In this document: piece after piece, positions 48,401-55,100 of the stretch
How the letters are laid out: every line of letters begins with the position of its first letter
Position numbering within the stretch: the first letter of the stretch is position 1
Origin: Atrina japonica
Lineage: Eukaryota; Mollusca; Bivalvia; Pterioida; Pinnidae
DNA: 64,000 bases
Assembly (NCBI GenBank): GCA_030159075.1
Contig: BROG01000241.1
Span: 434,001 to 498,000, forward strand
Direction of reading: 5' to 3'
Notes under the pieces: generated by a model
Seen by the model: the letters and a program-made list of their open reading frames with translations, nothing else
What the model was told of the DNA's origin: nothing
The model's database searches: none
Program-made: the position numbers and the translations under genes

Positions 48401-51049
48401 CATGTATGTACCAGGACTCGACATTAATGTTTGTCCGATTGTCCGTGTCCAGGTGAAAATAAGCTCAGACAAGTAAATCTTCCTATGCACTTGTCCATGT
48501 GGGGAAATTAAAATAATCAATAATATTTATAATTTGTTATTTCAAACCTCAACTAAATTGATGTTTATCCATTCAATGTCTAATTCAAAACTGAAGCTAA
48601 ATTACTGGTATAAACATTGTTATAATTTTATCTTCCGATGCATAAATATAGACAGGCGTCGACTTCGGTTGAAATCATAATTTAACTTAAGTGTGAATGT
48701 TGAGTCATGAGGTTTCCAAAAAATTATCTCTAAAAGACTTGTCACCTATGAGAAATTAATAACTTTTGAGGCTACAGTGATACTGACTTGATTACAGATT
48801 TGACCTACTATCGTAAACATGGGTTTGACAATATATTGGTTTACACTGATGGAAACGTATCATAAACAAAATAATACTGAAAACTGAGTTGCACGCAAAA
48901 AAAAAATAATATTAAAAAAAGAAATAATAATGAAAGACAAATTGAAATTAAGAGCAGTTTAAAAACATTCTGGAGTCAATTAATCTCCCAAAGTTAAACT
49001 TCCAACAATAAGGTTTTGTTTATTTATTTTAGTATTTATTTTAGGCTAACAGTATAATTTGAAAAGTAGCAAATTCTTGACATTATGGAAGTATGTGAAT
49101 ACATATTTGTTTCATGTTGTATTCTTCTCTTTTTTTGTAACATCTGTATCATTGTTGTTGCTTTTATTTTTGGTAGTTTGATGAATATTCTCTTATTTGT
49201 TAGATTCAAGGCCTGATTATTTATTTTTTATCATTTTTTAAAAACTTTTTTATTAAAAATATATATACATGTATTTAAATCTATGAATTTTTCTTTGTAA
49301 ATTATGGACAAGTGAAAATAATTCTTAATGTAGAATTATACCATGTATTTATTGTAAACTGCTCTGTTTACAAATATCATTAATATGGTATGCAAATAAA
49401 TCATGCACACAAAAAGATATTGATAAAATAAAAATACATATAAGAAATATAATAGAGAAAATTATCATCTATTCACCTCTGGAAAATGAACGTAGTGACA
49501 TATGTATACATTCAAATATGATTGTCATCAATGTCTGACGGATTAAAAGTTTTTCAAATTTCGCGTAATTACTTTCGGCAGCAAATTTTTAAAGTGTATT
49601 CTTACTAGTCTTATAGAATTTGTACATGTACATTACTAGGTGTGTTATTAACCTTCCTTTTCTTTTTCCAAGTGATCCGAAAAAGAAAAGGAAGTTTTGT
49701 TAGAATATTTTAATGCAGCCATTGTCACTAAAAAATGGGTGTATTTTCAATTAAATGGATGAAAGGTTTAAAGGGGCCTTTCCACAAAACTTCTTAACGG
49801 TAGTCTAAGCACATTCTGTGAAATATTAGGCCAGATCATGAACATTTTTAAGAATTACTGAATGAAAATGTGAAAGAATCATTTGATTTACAAAACATTC
49901 GATTTAACAAGTGTAATGATATTCCATAGGTACATGTAGGTTCAACACACCACAAATAGTTGTGCATTTCATGTTTTAAATATGAGTACACCGTGTACTG
50001 TAGGCTATTCCCTTCAACATAATGTTCGGCTGTGAACAGCCTCACAACAGGCATTCATGAACATTCTTTTCAAAGTTCCTGTAGGCCTAACATTATTTCT
50101 GATATCTCTTAATAACATATTTATACTAAAACATGTATTACTTCAGCAAAGAATCTTGAGGAAGTAAAATTTTAAGTTGTGTAAACACTAAAACAGTTTG
50201 AGTGTTCCGTAATTTTACTGAGATCTGCCCACATAGGAATTTCCATTGACGGACACAAGTCGTGAATATAACAGAAATTAAAACTATATTTTTTATGGTT
50301 GATATTTAATATTTGTTTATTTACCAGTAGGATTTTAAATATATGATAAAAACAACAAAACATGTCAAAGTCTGTACTACATGCCATATTGACCCTCGAC
50401 CAATATCATCCCTCGGGCCTACAGCCCTCATGCTAATATTGGAGTCTGGGGTTGATACAGATTTTGTCATGTATTATTCTCTATTTATCACTGATTTAAC
50501 TTGTAACTTTTACAGACATGTAAAATATAACATATTCTATGTCATTCTCTGCCCATGTATCTTGTAGTTGTATATGGTAATACTGACAAAATATCATTAC
50601 ATTTTATACCTATGTCTATGAACAAACTTGAACAATATATCTGTAATTTAGATCTTAGTTCAATCTTGAAAGTTTTTAAATAGTATGCGTTTTATTTGTA
50701 CATACTACTGTCACATTCAATAACGTTAAGGCAGTTAGGTACGCTTAGTCCTTGACATAATTCATTGTGAATATCTTCTAGTTTACGTATCACATTAATA
50801 TATGCAGACCCATGTTCACTGCCTGTTTCAGTATTTGGCTCATGACATCAATTGACTGTAACTGTAAGTGTAAGCCAAATAAATAAAAATAGAATGATTA
50901 GATATATTGACCTGCTTTTGTTCATCTGTTAAGCCAAACAGTGCATCATTTACAGGAAAATATGAACTGTGTCGTGTCAATCTTATAACGTCTGATTTTC
51001 TAAACGCTGATTTTAGAAGTGAACTTGAAATTCTCCTAAAACAGGCCAT
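25847..51049 (-). CDS. IVD: Isovaleryl-CoA dehydrogenase, mitochondrial; complete gene with triplicated exon 8
   Basis: IVD oxidises isovaleryl-CoA to 3-methylcrotonyl-CoA in leucine breakdown in the mitochondrial matrix, passing electrons to electron-transfer flavoprotein. Twelve coding exon positions joined through consensus GT-AG sites give an unbroken 420-residue frame; the human protein is close to this length. Residues 1-30 are rich in Arg, Lys and Ser and look like a mitochondrial targeting peptide. Both acyl-CoA dehydrogenase signatures are intact: [10 protein letters not shown] (exon 5) and [15 protein letters not shown] (exons 11-12). The region where most acyl-CoA dehydrogenases carry the catalytic Glu reads IGAGTSE instead, while SGLDIER in exon 8 supplies it. 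That is the IVD arrangement and excludes the short- and medium-chain enzymes. Exon 8 exists in three alternative copies. The gene spans 25 kb because its introns are filled with repeats. Confidence 0.96.
26144..26368. repeat. 20-bp degenerate tandem repeat in IVD intron 11
   Basis: The unit is close to GTATTAATGAATCAATGCGA, in about eleven diverged copies. It lies just past the acceptor of IVD exon 12 and is transcribed as intron. Confidence 0.85.
26421..26569. repeat. 19-bp tandem repeat, about eight copies
   Basis: The unit CTTGTCACCAAAACCTTAA (or CCATAA) starts at 26421 and 26440 and repeats every 19 bases. It is in IVD intron 11. Confidence 0.95.
27354..27426 (-). CDS. IVD: IVD exon 11
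   Basis: 73 nt, phase 0 in and phase 1 out, between TTGCAG and GTAAGA. It encodes [20 protein letters not shown] followed by IQIL, the helix before the second acyl-CoA dehydrogenase signature. Confidence 0.96.
29397..29501 (-). CDS. IVD: IVD exon 10
   Basis: 105 nt, phase 0 at both ends, between TTTCAG and GTAAGT. It encodes 35 residues from [20 protein letters not shown] to RGERQNN, part of the C-terminal helical bundle. Confidence 0.96.
29652..30650 (+). mobile_element. Dispersed element with GCTCACCTGA / TCAGGTGAGC ends, copy 2
   Basis: It begins ACAAGAGGCCCACATTGCTC and ends CCTTCGGTTCAGGTGAGCTA. The interior phrases match copy 1 and occur twice, suggesting an internal duplication or two fused copies. 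A long open frame across it (29516-30004) is a by-product. Confidence 0.65.
30651..30973 (+). mobile_element. Dispersed element with CACCTGA ends, copy 3
   Basis: It starts AACAAGAAGCCCAAGGGCCA directly at the end of copy 2 and ends near TTGGTTCCAGTGAGCCAACA. It is a short, decayed member with the TCCATGCAGCAGTTCTGGAG block. Confidence 0.6.
31185..31266 (-). CDS. IVD: IVD exon 9
   Basis: 82 nt, phase 2 in and phase 0 out, between TTTCAG and GTAACA. It encodes [15 protein letters not shown] and [12 protein letters not shown], the conserved REAFGxxIxxFQ segment that contacts FAD across the dimer. It is the common downstream partner of the alternative exons 8a, 8b and 8c. Confidence 0.97.
32535..32673. 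repeat. 139-bp nested palindrome in IVD intron 8
   Basis: The outer arms read TGGTAAGATTCATATCACAT and the complement of ATATAATATGAATCTTACCA. The inner arms are CAATATCAGAC and GTCTGATATTG, around AGGGCTAGAGCCCT. The whole segment can fold into one long hairpin in DNA or pre-mRNA. It lies between exon 8a and exon 9, and related half-palindromes lie at 32277-32345 and 50380-50450. Confidence 0.85.
32829..32856. repeat. Poly-T/poly-G tract
   Basis: A run of T followed directly by a run of about 14 G, flanked by TAAAATCAGG-type sequence on both sides in inverted form. It is probably a decayed inverted-repeat element with a homopolymer centre. Confidence 0.7.
32912..33223 (-). mobile_element. 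MITE with AAAGGGGCATTAGCTG ends, copy 2 (inverted)
   Basis: It runs from TTAAAGGAGAATTAG to GGCTAATGCCCCTATAA. Its interior is the reverse complement of copies 1, 3 and 4, for example TCTCAATCAATTTTCACAAA against TTTGTGAAAATTGCTTGAGA. It lies in IVD intron 8, downstream of exon 8a in transcript sense. Confidence 0.7.
33308..33470. mobile_element. pogo-like MITE in IVD intron 8
   Basis: Bounded by ACGCTGGAACCTGTTTTGAA and CTCAAGACAGGTTTCACTGT, with TGGTCCCTCAAGACAG inside. It lies about 90 bp past the donor of exon 8a. Confidence 0.6.
33563..33656 (-). CDS. IVD: IVD alternative exon 8a (closest to canonical IVD)
   Basis: 94 nt, entered in phase 1 and left in phase 2, between TTACAAAG and GTAAGA. 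It encodes [16 protein letters not shown] then [13 protein letters not shown]. This copy is nearest to vertebrate IVD, including [12 protein letters not shown] and ERLVLA. The Glu of LDIER (residue 280 of the joined protein) aligns with the catalytic base of human IVD. Residue 284 (Leu) is the position remembered to line the acyl pocket in the human structure. It is the last of the three copies in transcript order. Confidence 0.95.
34313..34830. repeat. 188-bp tandem repeat with 88/100-bp half-units
   Basis: Unit starts at 34313 and 34501 (ACAAAAGTTTTGAAGAAGTA) are 188 bp apart and nearly identical. Each contains two related half-units beginning GTTAGAGA, spaced 88 and 100 bp. Further diverged half-units run to about 34830. 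It lies in the intron between exons 8a and 8b. It keeps an open plus-strand frame of 137 codons, antisense to IVD, that simply follows the repeat. Confidence 0.9.
35973..36066 (-). CDS. IVD: IVD alternative exon 8b
   Basis: 94 nt with the same phases as 8a, between GTATTTCAG and GTAAGC. It encodes [18 protein letters not shown] then [13 protein letters not shown]. By my alignment it is identical to 8a at 21 of 31 positions, and the catalytic SGLDIER is unchanged. The pocket-side residues after the Glu change from RLVLA to RTLGS. There is no stop or frameshift, so it is a usable exon and not a pseudo-exon. Confidence 0.93.
36080..36505 (+). mobile_element. MITE with AAAGGGGCATTAGCTG ends, copy 3, abutting exon 8b
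   Basis: It begins AAAGAGGCATTAGCTGTGAT only 14 bases from the upstream edge of exon 8b, and ends near TTATGCCCCTATAATAAAG. In transcript sense its end therefore forms the intron sequence just before the 8b acceptor, including CTAAT about 22 bases from the AG. Its interior is inverted relative to the copy at 32912. Confidence 0.7.
37509..38376. mobile_element. hAT-type non-autonomous element with 8-bp target duplication
   Basis: The element body is 37517-38368 (852 bp). It starts TAGGGGTGTATCAATA and ends AATAAACAGCCCTA, so the termini are inverted (TAGGGGTGT against TAGGGCTGT). It is flanked by perfect direct repeats ATGGCAAA at 37509-37516 and 38369-38376. An 8-bp duplication with TAGGG(G/C)TG ends is typical of hAT transposons. 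No transposase domain was recognised in its largest frame (37522-37746). It lies between IVD exons 8b and 8c. Confidence 0.88.
38493..38586 (-). CDS. IVD: IVD alternative exon 8c
   Basis: 94 nt with the same phases as 8a and 8b, between AATTTCAG and GTGAGA. It encodes [18 protein letters not shown] then [13 protein letters not shown]. By my alignment it is identical to 8a at 19 of 31 positions and to 8b at 20 of 31. The catalytic Glu is kept, and the following residues are AVVAT. It is the first copy met by the spliceosome after exon 7. Confidence 0.93.
39746..39912. mobile_element. pogo-like MITE in IVD intron 7
   Basis: Bounded by ATACAGTCAAACTTGTCAAT and GATGCAGGTTTGACTGTAT, about 167 bp, with imperfect inverted ends of about 20 bases. 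Confidence 0.65.
40114..40210 (-). CDS. IVD: IVD exon 7
   Basis: 97 nt, phase 0 in and phase 1 out, between ATTCAG and GTAAGG. It encodes [20 protein letters not shown] followed by [12 protein letters not shown], the conserved [11 protein letters not shown] stretch of the beta-domain. Its phase-1 end fits each of the three exon-8 copies. Confidence 0.97.
40515..40808. mobile_element. MITE with TATGCCTGGAAATTTTC ends and internal minisatellite
   Basis: The ends are TATGCCTGGAAATTTTCACT and AAAAATTTCCAGATATAGAA, which are inverted. The centre has expanded into a 27-bp minisatellite (next entry). Relatives lie at 22895, 55390 and 56195. Confidence 0.65.
40644..40750. repeat. 27-bp tandem repeat, four copies
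   Basis: Units begin CATGAGTGTATGGTGACTTC at 40644, 40671, 40698 and 40725; the last copies are diverged. The array lies inside a MITE. Confidence 0.93.
41080..41213 (-). CDS. IVD: IVD exon 6
   Basis: 134 nt, phase 1 in and phase 0 out, between ATTACAG and GTACAT. It encodes [30 protein letters not shown] and GITAFIVEK. The NGxKxWITNG block binds the flavin in this family. Confidence 0.97.
41294..41463. mobile_element. pogo-like MITE in IVD intron 5
   Basis: Bounded by TACAGTGGAACAAGTGTTGA and TCAAGACAGGTTCTACTGTA, with ATGTGGTCTCCACAGACAGG inside. About 170 bp. Confidence 0.65.
41471..42890 (+). mobile_element. Dispersed element with CACCTGA ends, copy 4 (long)
   Basis: It begins CAAAGAGCCTTAACAGTCAC then CTGAGC, and ends TTGGCCCAGGTGAGCTAAAA. 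At about 1.4 kb it is the longest member. It has internal repeats of GGTTCTGGAGAAGTAG and TTTGCATGCTGAACA. No coding domain was recognised. Confidence 0.6.
42957..43361. mobile_element. Inverted-repeat element, uninterrupted relative of 9448-10354
   Basis: It contains ATTCATGGATGGTAACCGAG, AAACATTGAGTGTTTATGAG and the end TTGAAGTTCTACTGTA. The left terminus is truncated. It serves as the empty-site reference for the nested copy at 9448. Confidence 0.6.
43530..43623 (-). CDS. IVD: IVD exon 5
   Basis: 94 nt, phase 0 in and phase 1 out, between TTGTAG and GTATAT. It encodes [20 protein letters not shown] and [11 protein letters not shown]. It carries the first acyl-CoA dehydrogenase signature, [13 protein letters not shown]. 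Confidence 0.97.
44250..44419 (-). CDS. IVD: IVD exon 4
   Basis: 170 nt, phase 1 in and phase 0 out, between TTTACAG and GTAAGA. It encodes [40 protein letters not shown] and [16 protein letters not shown]. It holds the family-typical SYGAHSNL and QKEKYLP blocks. Its 5' part is duplicated just upstream. Confidence 0.97.
44361..44592 (-). repeat. 100-bp tandem duplication of the exon 4 splice acceptor and 5' part
   Basis: The segment starting CATTTCCTCC at 44361 recurs at 44461 (CATTTCCTCT) and 44561 (CATTTTCTCC), exactly 100 bp apart. Each unit carries the coding sequence for YLDHxLVMEEM, and the first two complete units carry the CAG acceptor. Only the unit at 44361 continues into the rest of exon 4. 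The others are decayed, and because 100 is not a multiple of three, use of the outer acceptor would shift the frame. Confidence 0.9.
44892..45108 (-). repeat. tRNA-derived SINE, inverted partial copy C
   Basis: On the minus strand the head reads AGCCATCGTGGCTCCATGGT then GTTGTGAATTCAAGCC, followed by the same body as copies A and B (TGTTAAAGAACCCTCACTGC and AGTGCCTAGTATAGGCC, diverged). It lies in IVD intron 3. Confidence 0.75.
46092..46143 (-). CDS. IVD: IVD exon 3
   Basis: 52 nt, phase 0 in and phase 1 out, between TTTGTAG and GTATGT. It encodes [17 protein letters not shown], the [14 protein letters not shown] motif that continues into exon 4. Confidence 0.96.
46254..46365. mobile_element. 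110-bp palindromic MITE (GGACCCAGTTG family)
   Basis: Its ends are AGGACCCAGTTGTACAACAG and GTTGTGCAACCGGGTCCAGG, which are inverted repeats, and the middle is TTAACCAATGTTAAAACAAT. A second copy is nested at 24484-24592. Confidence 0.75.
46820..47018. mobile_element. pogo-like MITE in IVD intron 2
   Basis: The left end is AGAGTAGAACCTCGTTATTA and the right end is GTAGGTGAGGTTTTACTGTA. The ACCTCG terminal block is the most pogo/Tigger-like in the window. It ends only about 50 bp from exon 2. Confidence 0.65.
47068..47157 (-). CDS. IVD: IVD exon 2
   Basis: 90 nt, phase 0 at both ends, between TTTAG and GTAAGA. It encodes [20 protein letters not shown] and [10 protein letters not shown], the first helices of the acyl-CoA dehydrogenase N-terminal domain. 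Confidence 0.97.
47230..48185. repeat. About 60-bp tandem repeat, roughly 15 copies, IVD intron 1
   Basis: The unit is close to TTACTCCAGTTGTTTTCAAG, TTGTGCCACTCAGATATCTA and AATAAACTAAATAGACC in order. Adjacent groups (about 47430-47600 and 47665-47830) are almost identical to each other, so blocks of several units have been duplicated together. Confidence 0.93.
49653..49694. repeat. Perfect 16-bp hairpin
   Basis: CTTCCTTTTCTTTTTC and GAAAAAGAAAAGGAAG are perfect complements around the 10-base loop CAAGTGATCC. It lies in IVD intron 1. No element boundary was found around it. Confidence 0.85.
50912..51049 (-). CDS. IVD: IVD exon 1 (start codon and targeting peptide)
   Basis: 138 nt, ending in phase 0 at CAG before GTCAAT. 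It encodes [20 protein letters not shown], then VIRLTRHSS and [16 protein letters not shown]. The first 30 residues have many Arg, Lys and Ser and a single Asp, as in mitochondrial presequences. The segment [15 protein letters not shown] aligns with the start of the mature enzyme in vertebrates. An upstream in-frame ATG would add about 40 residues, but this start gives the expected presequence. Confidence 0.92.
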
Positions 51050-52056
51050 CTTGTGTATTGAGATAGGCGTGGAACTCTTCTTCAAATGGAGATAGAGAAG
51101 GTGAGTCTTTATATATCTGCACTTCGAACACAAAGTAAAGCATGTTTTATGACAGTTCGTTAATTTAAACAAAAATGGGATCGGTCGTCATTATCGTATT
51201 TAATTATATATAGTGAATTTGTAATCATTGTAAATAATCTATACATATCATCAAAATTAATTATATCAATAAAATTGTGCGGGAGTTTAAACAATAGATC
51301 ATATAATTATGTGCCTCTGTTGGAATCCTCGTCATCCGATATGCCACTGGTAATTAGAAGTCAAAATTCGATTTTAAACAAACTCCAGTGCCTAAAATGT
51401 CGCCTTACCTACATGTTGAGCATAATATATCAAATATTGACATGTCATATAGATCCCTGTACATTCGTTACAGATTGACTGCATTTCTCAATAGATTGAT
51501 ACTTCGAACACTCTGATGGAGATTCTGGGAGTCAACTCGTCAATGACTTCTGCGTTACAGTAGACATTTTCAGGGTTGCACAAGGATTTAGTTAACATTA
51601 AATTTTATTGTTAATTTAGTGTATAATTGTCAAAATTTGGAAACATTTTAAGTGTTCCACCTCTTTATAAATTAAGCGTAGACTATATATTCATTTTTTA
51701 TTTATATTGCACCGTAAATAACAATGAACTGATATCATTAAAATTTTAATAAATATATTTCATGCCTAGATTGTCTTGAAGATATTTGATTTTATCTGGC
51801 ATAACTGACTATTTTAACCAGCGATATATAAAGCTAATAATAATATTATCTTTATATATCGCTGATAATATTATTATGCCGAAACAACATAGACTGGTTG
51901 TATACCAACACCGAAACGCTCCTCACAGGTCTCGACGTTAGAGAGCGAAGAGCGAAACTACAAAAATGCAAAAACCACATAGATCTAAAATGTGAAAGAT
52001 TTCCCTGAAATTGTAAATGACAGTTGCAACTGAATGTGTAAACATTTGATTTAAAA
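51050..52056. promoter_or_regulatory. Shared divergent promoter region of IVD and METTL23
   Basis: The 1,007 bp between the two outward-pointing start codons must hold both promoters and 5' UTRs. It has no recognised gene. A 14-bp inverted repeat (AGCGATATATAAAG at 51820-51833, CTTTATATATCGCT at 51850-51863) lies toward the METTL23 side. Whether it is one bidirectional promoter or two is not decidable from sequence. Confidence 0.6.
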
Positions 52057-52140
52057 ATGTCAAACGTTCAACTGAAATGCTATGAAAAATATTTTTCGTT
52101 CTTTTCAGAGAAGGAACTATTGAATGTGACTATTCCTGAG
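52057..52140 (+). CDS. METTL23: METTL23 exon 1
   Basis: 84 nt, ending in phase 0 at GAG before GTGACA. It encodes MSNVQLKCYEKYFSFFSEKE then LLNVTIPE. The last part is the LxVxIPE edge strand that precedes LDPxYGMYVWP in this family. The ATG is the first in the frame, with an in-frame TAA upstream at 52039. The exon is short and was found by family match, so it is slightly less certain than the others. Confidence 0.85.
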
Positions 52141-55100
52141 GTGACAAAATAAAATATTTGCTCATTATGTATCAAAATTTTTGTTTTCAAGGTTCTGGAA
52201 TTTTAACAGAAAATTAAATTCTTTATGCCACCATTCACTGTAAAACCGATTAAAAGGATACCGTAAAAGTTTGTATGTAGCAAAACTCATCAGTACTATA
52301 ATTATAAAACAAAGCAATGACAATTTATAAAACTGTGAGACAAACTTCAAAACATTCATGGTCATTTGGGTAAATTGAATAGAAAATGGCTTTGTAACAG
52401 CTTTTTTGTCGGCTAGTGGAACTTGAAGATGGAGCTGGGGCCATATTGGAAGTGTCCGAAATTAGTGTATCGGTTTTGGCGGCGCTAGAACTATCCTTTT
52501 CTACAGTAGAGTCTGTGGACCAATGTTCATGGTATACCAATGCGCATGTCATTTTTACATTTGATTGCTCTGCAATACAAAAATAAAAGTTTTTTACTTG
52601 CACATTTTAATTTGTTCAGGAAAGGAAGGCTAAAAATAATAATATTTGATTTATTTGTAAATTTGTGAATAAAATTTATTCATTTACTTACGAGTATCTG
52701 AAATTTAATCAGTATAGACAATTACTTCTAGAATATGAAAAAATACGGTACCACGAGCAATGGTACATTTGCAGTAAAAAAAATTTTGTTTCAGCAACTT
52801 CTAAATACGGAAAGCTGTCTAGGAATAAATATTGCTAAGACAGTTCCCAGTGACATGCAAACTTTTTTAGGGTCTTGTCTTCAAATATATCCTGATAGAT
52901 TAAAGGTAAATGGTACCTATGATAAAATAATTGCGTAAACGTGTTGTTTTTACCTCGAGCATTGGTCCACTCACTCTAATAGTTGCTCCTGCAGTTATAA
53001 TTTTTTCCTGAACTCTTATAGATTCCATGATAAAAACTATAAAATCTTCTTTTCAAAACCTGTTATGAGATATAAAGAAAAAAACAAAAAGTTGCATCAA
53101 TTTTCACATGCCACTGTAGATCTATAAAAATAAGGGTCAAAACAACCTTACTGCAAAAACTGGCCCAAATCAAAACAGCCCTACTTGTATGAAAGACCCG
53201 TTTTGTTCACAAACTTGATGACAGCTTCCATGCAAGGCCATCTGTAAAAGAAATGTTGGTTTGTTGCAAAGCGACATACTTGCTCAAAATCCTGCAACTA
53301 AAAATTTTGTATTGCCATTCCGGGAATGGTGCTTATATTGTACATGCAGATATGGTTTACAGCTTTCCAAAAAAAAAAAGAAAATCCTACCTACCTTCTC
53401 ACAGTTAAAAATCTGAGTCACGTTACAGCAAATTTTTTGAGGGTGGCCAAAAAAGGGCAAGACTATTTACCCAATACTATGTGATACCACCCGAATACAC
53501 ATACCACAGTAGCAATACTACCCATTATACCTCTGGATTAAGCTTTTATTTTGTACTTTTAAGAATGAATTAATGTAGACACATTTGTATCATGATGATA
53601 TAAATAAGATATTTTTTATTTTTAAGATATATCAAATTCCAAAAATTCAATTATTTACCCAATACCTCTAGATTCAGCATTCTTTTAGCACTTCTATGAT
53701 TGAAATACTGTAGACTGAGGTGTATCAAGATGATTTAAATACAATATTTAAAATTTTTAAGATATATTTAATTCCAAATATTTAATAATTTACCCAATAC
53801 CACCCAATACTGCTAGATTCATGATAGGGAACTTTCGAGTTAGCCCGGATTACCGTTATAACCCTGCTTTTATTATTACCAGTTATGTGATTTTAGAAAT
53901 ATGTTCCTCAATGTTTTGTCCGGTTTTGGTAATACATAGATAGCCTCGTTAGCGCAGTTGGTAAAAGCACCCTGCTACTGTTCGGAACGTCGTGAGTTCG
54001 ATTCCAAGTCTGTCCGCACATTTTTCTTGCCTGTTGCATTTCAATAATTTGGCGTTCAAGTAAATAACCCACTGTGGTATGTTTTAAGAGTCTCTTGGAT
54101 TTCTTTACACAAAATAAAGTGAATGCGCTCAAACATAAGGATATTTCCATATACATTGCAGGTAAATATGAAAACCGGAAAAACATTTGAGGAACAAAAT
54201 CAAAGAGGAAATGAATAAATGCAGGATCATAATGGTAATCCGGGCTAACTTTAAAGTTCCTTATTCTTTTAGTACTTCTGTGATTGAATTACTGTAGACT
54301 ATGTTGTATCTTGGAGATTGAATTAAACTTTTGGCTAGTCACACATGGTTTTGGGGTTTTTCTTTTTGGTGGTTACTAACAAAGCTTTCTGAAGTGGCCA
54401 CCATTTTTATTCTCGCTGTAAGTTTCAGAATCATCACTTCATAAATATAATAGACAGGGGTTTAGGGGAGGGGCCACTCTACAGTCCCCACCCCCACCCC
54501 AACAATATTAACATTATGGTTTTTCACAGTGTTAAATTATTTTCAAGGGTTCGACTCAAACCTGTGCTGACCAGAAGTGAGAGATTTCATGGTTCGAAGC
54601 ATGATGCTCCAATACTCTATGAAGTAAATGTCATGAAAACTTTTGTTTGGTTCTCAGATTTTGGAAGTGATTGCTTTACAGCAGTCTAACTTGACTTAAT
54701 AGCATTGATACAAGCACCGTTTTTTTGTTTTGTTTTTTAATTTTAAATTCAGTGTTGTGATTGACAGTTAGGTGGAGGTATCCTTCGTCCTTTAAACTGG
54801 AGTATAATTTCCAACAATCTGACTGTATAGTGGTCCCTGGTTTGATATGTTTTTTATAATTGGCATCAAAATTGCAGCACTCCTGTCACTTACTGTTTTC
54901 ACTGGACAAAGCTTACTTATTTATTTTTTACCCCAAATAAGAGCCCACCTAAAATAACTGCCCATGGGCAGCCTTCTTGCAGATCCCTGTACAAAATATG
55001 CTTCTCATCCCCTTCAAGACATTTCTGATTATTGGGTGATGTGAGAAGAGTTCTCATTGGCTGTCTTCTTTCAGCCACAGTGCAAACTTGCATGCAAGTG

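Noticed and set aside
52735..52938. Plus-strand frame (67 codons) as METTL23 exon 1
   Set aside because: It has no LxVxIPE motif and no suitable donor. The exon at 52057-52140 fits the family and the phase.
53190..53250. Minus-strand exon reading WPCMEAVIKFVNKTGLSYK before a stop
   Set aside because: An acceptor-like TTCTTTTACAG precedes it, but it is only about 20 codons, no upstream exon could be linked to it and no family was recognised.
53940..54013. tRNA gene inside the TIR element
   Set aside because: The box sequences are present but no complete acceptor stem or anticodon loop can be drawn; it is treated as a tRNA-derived core.
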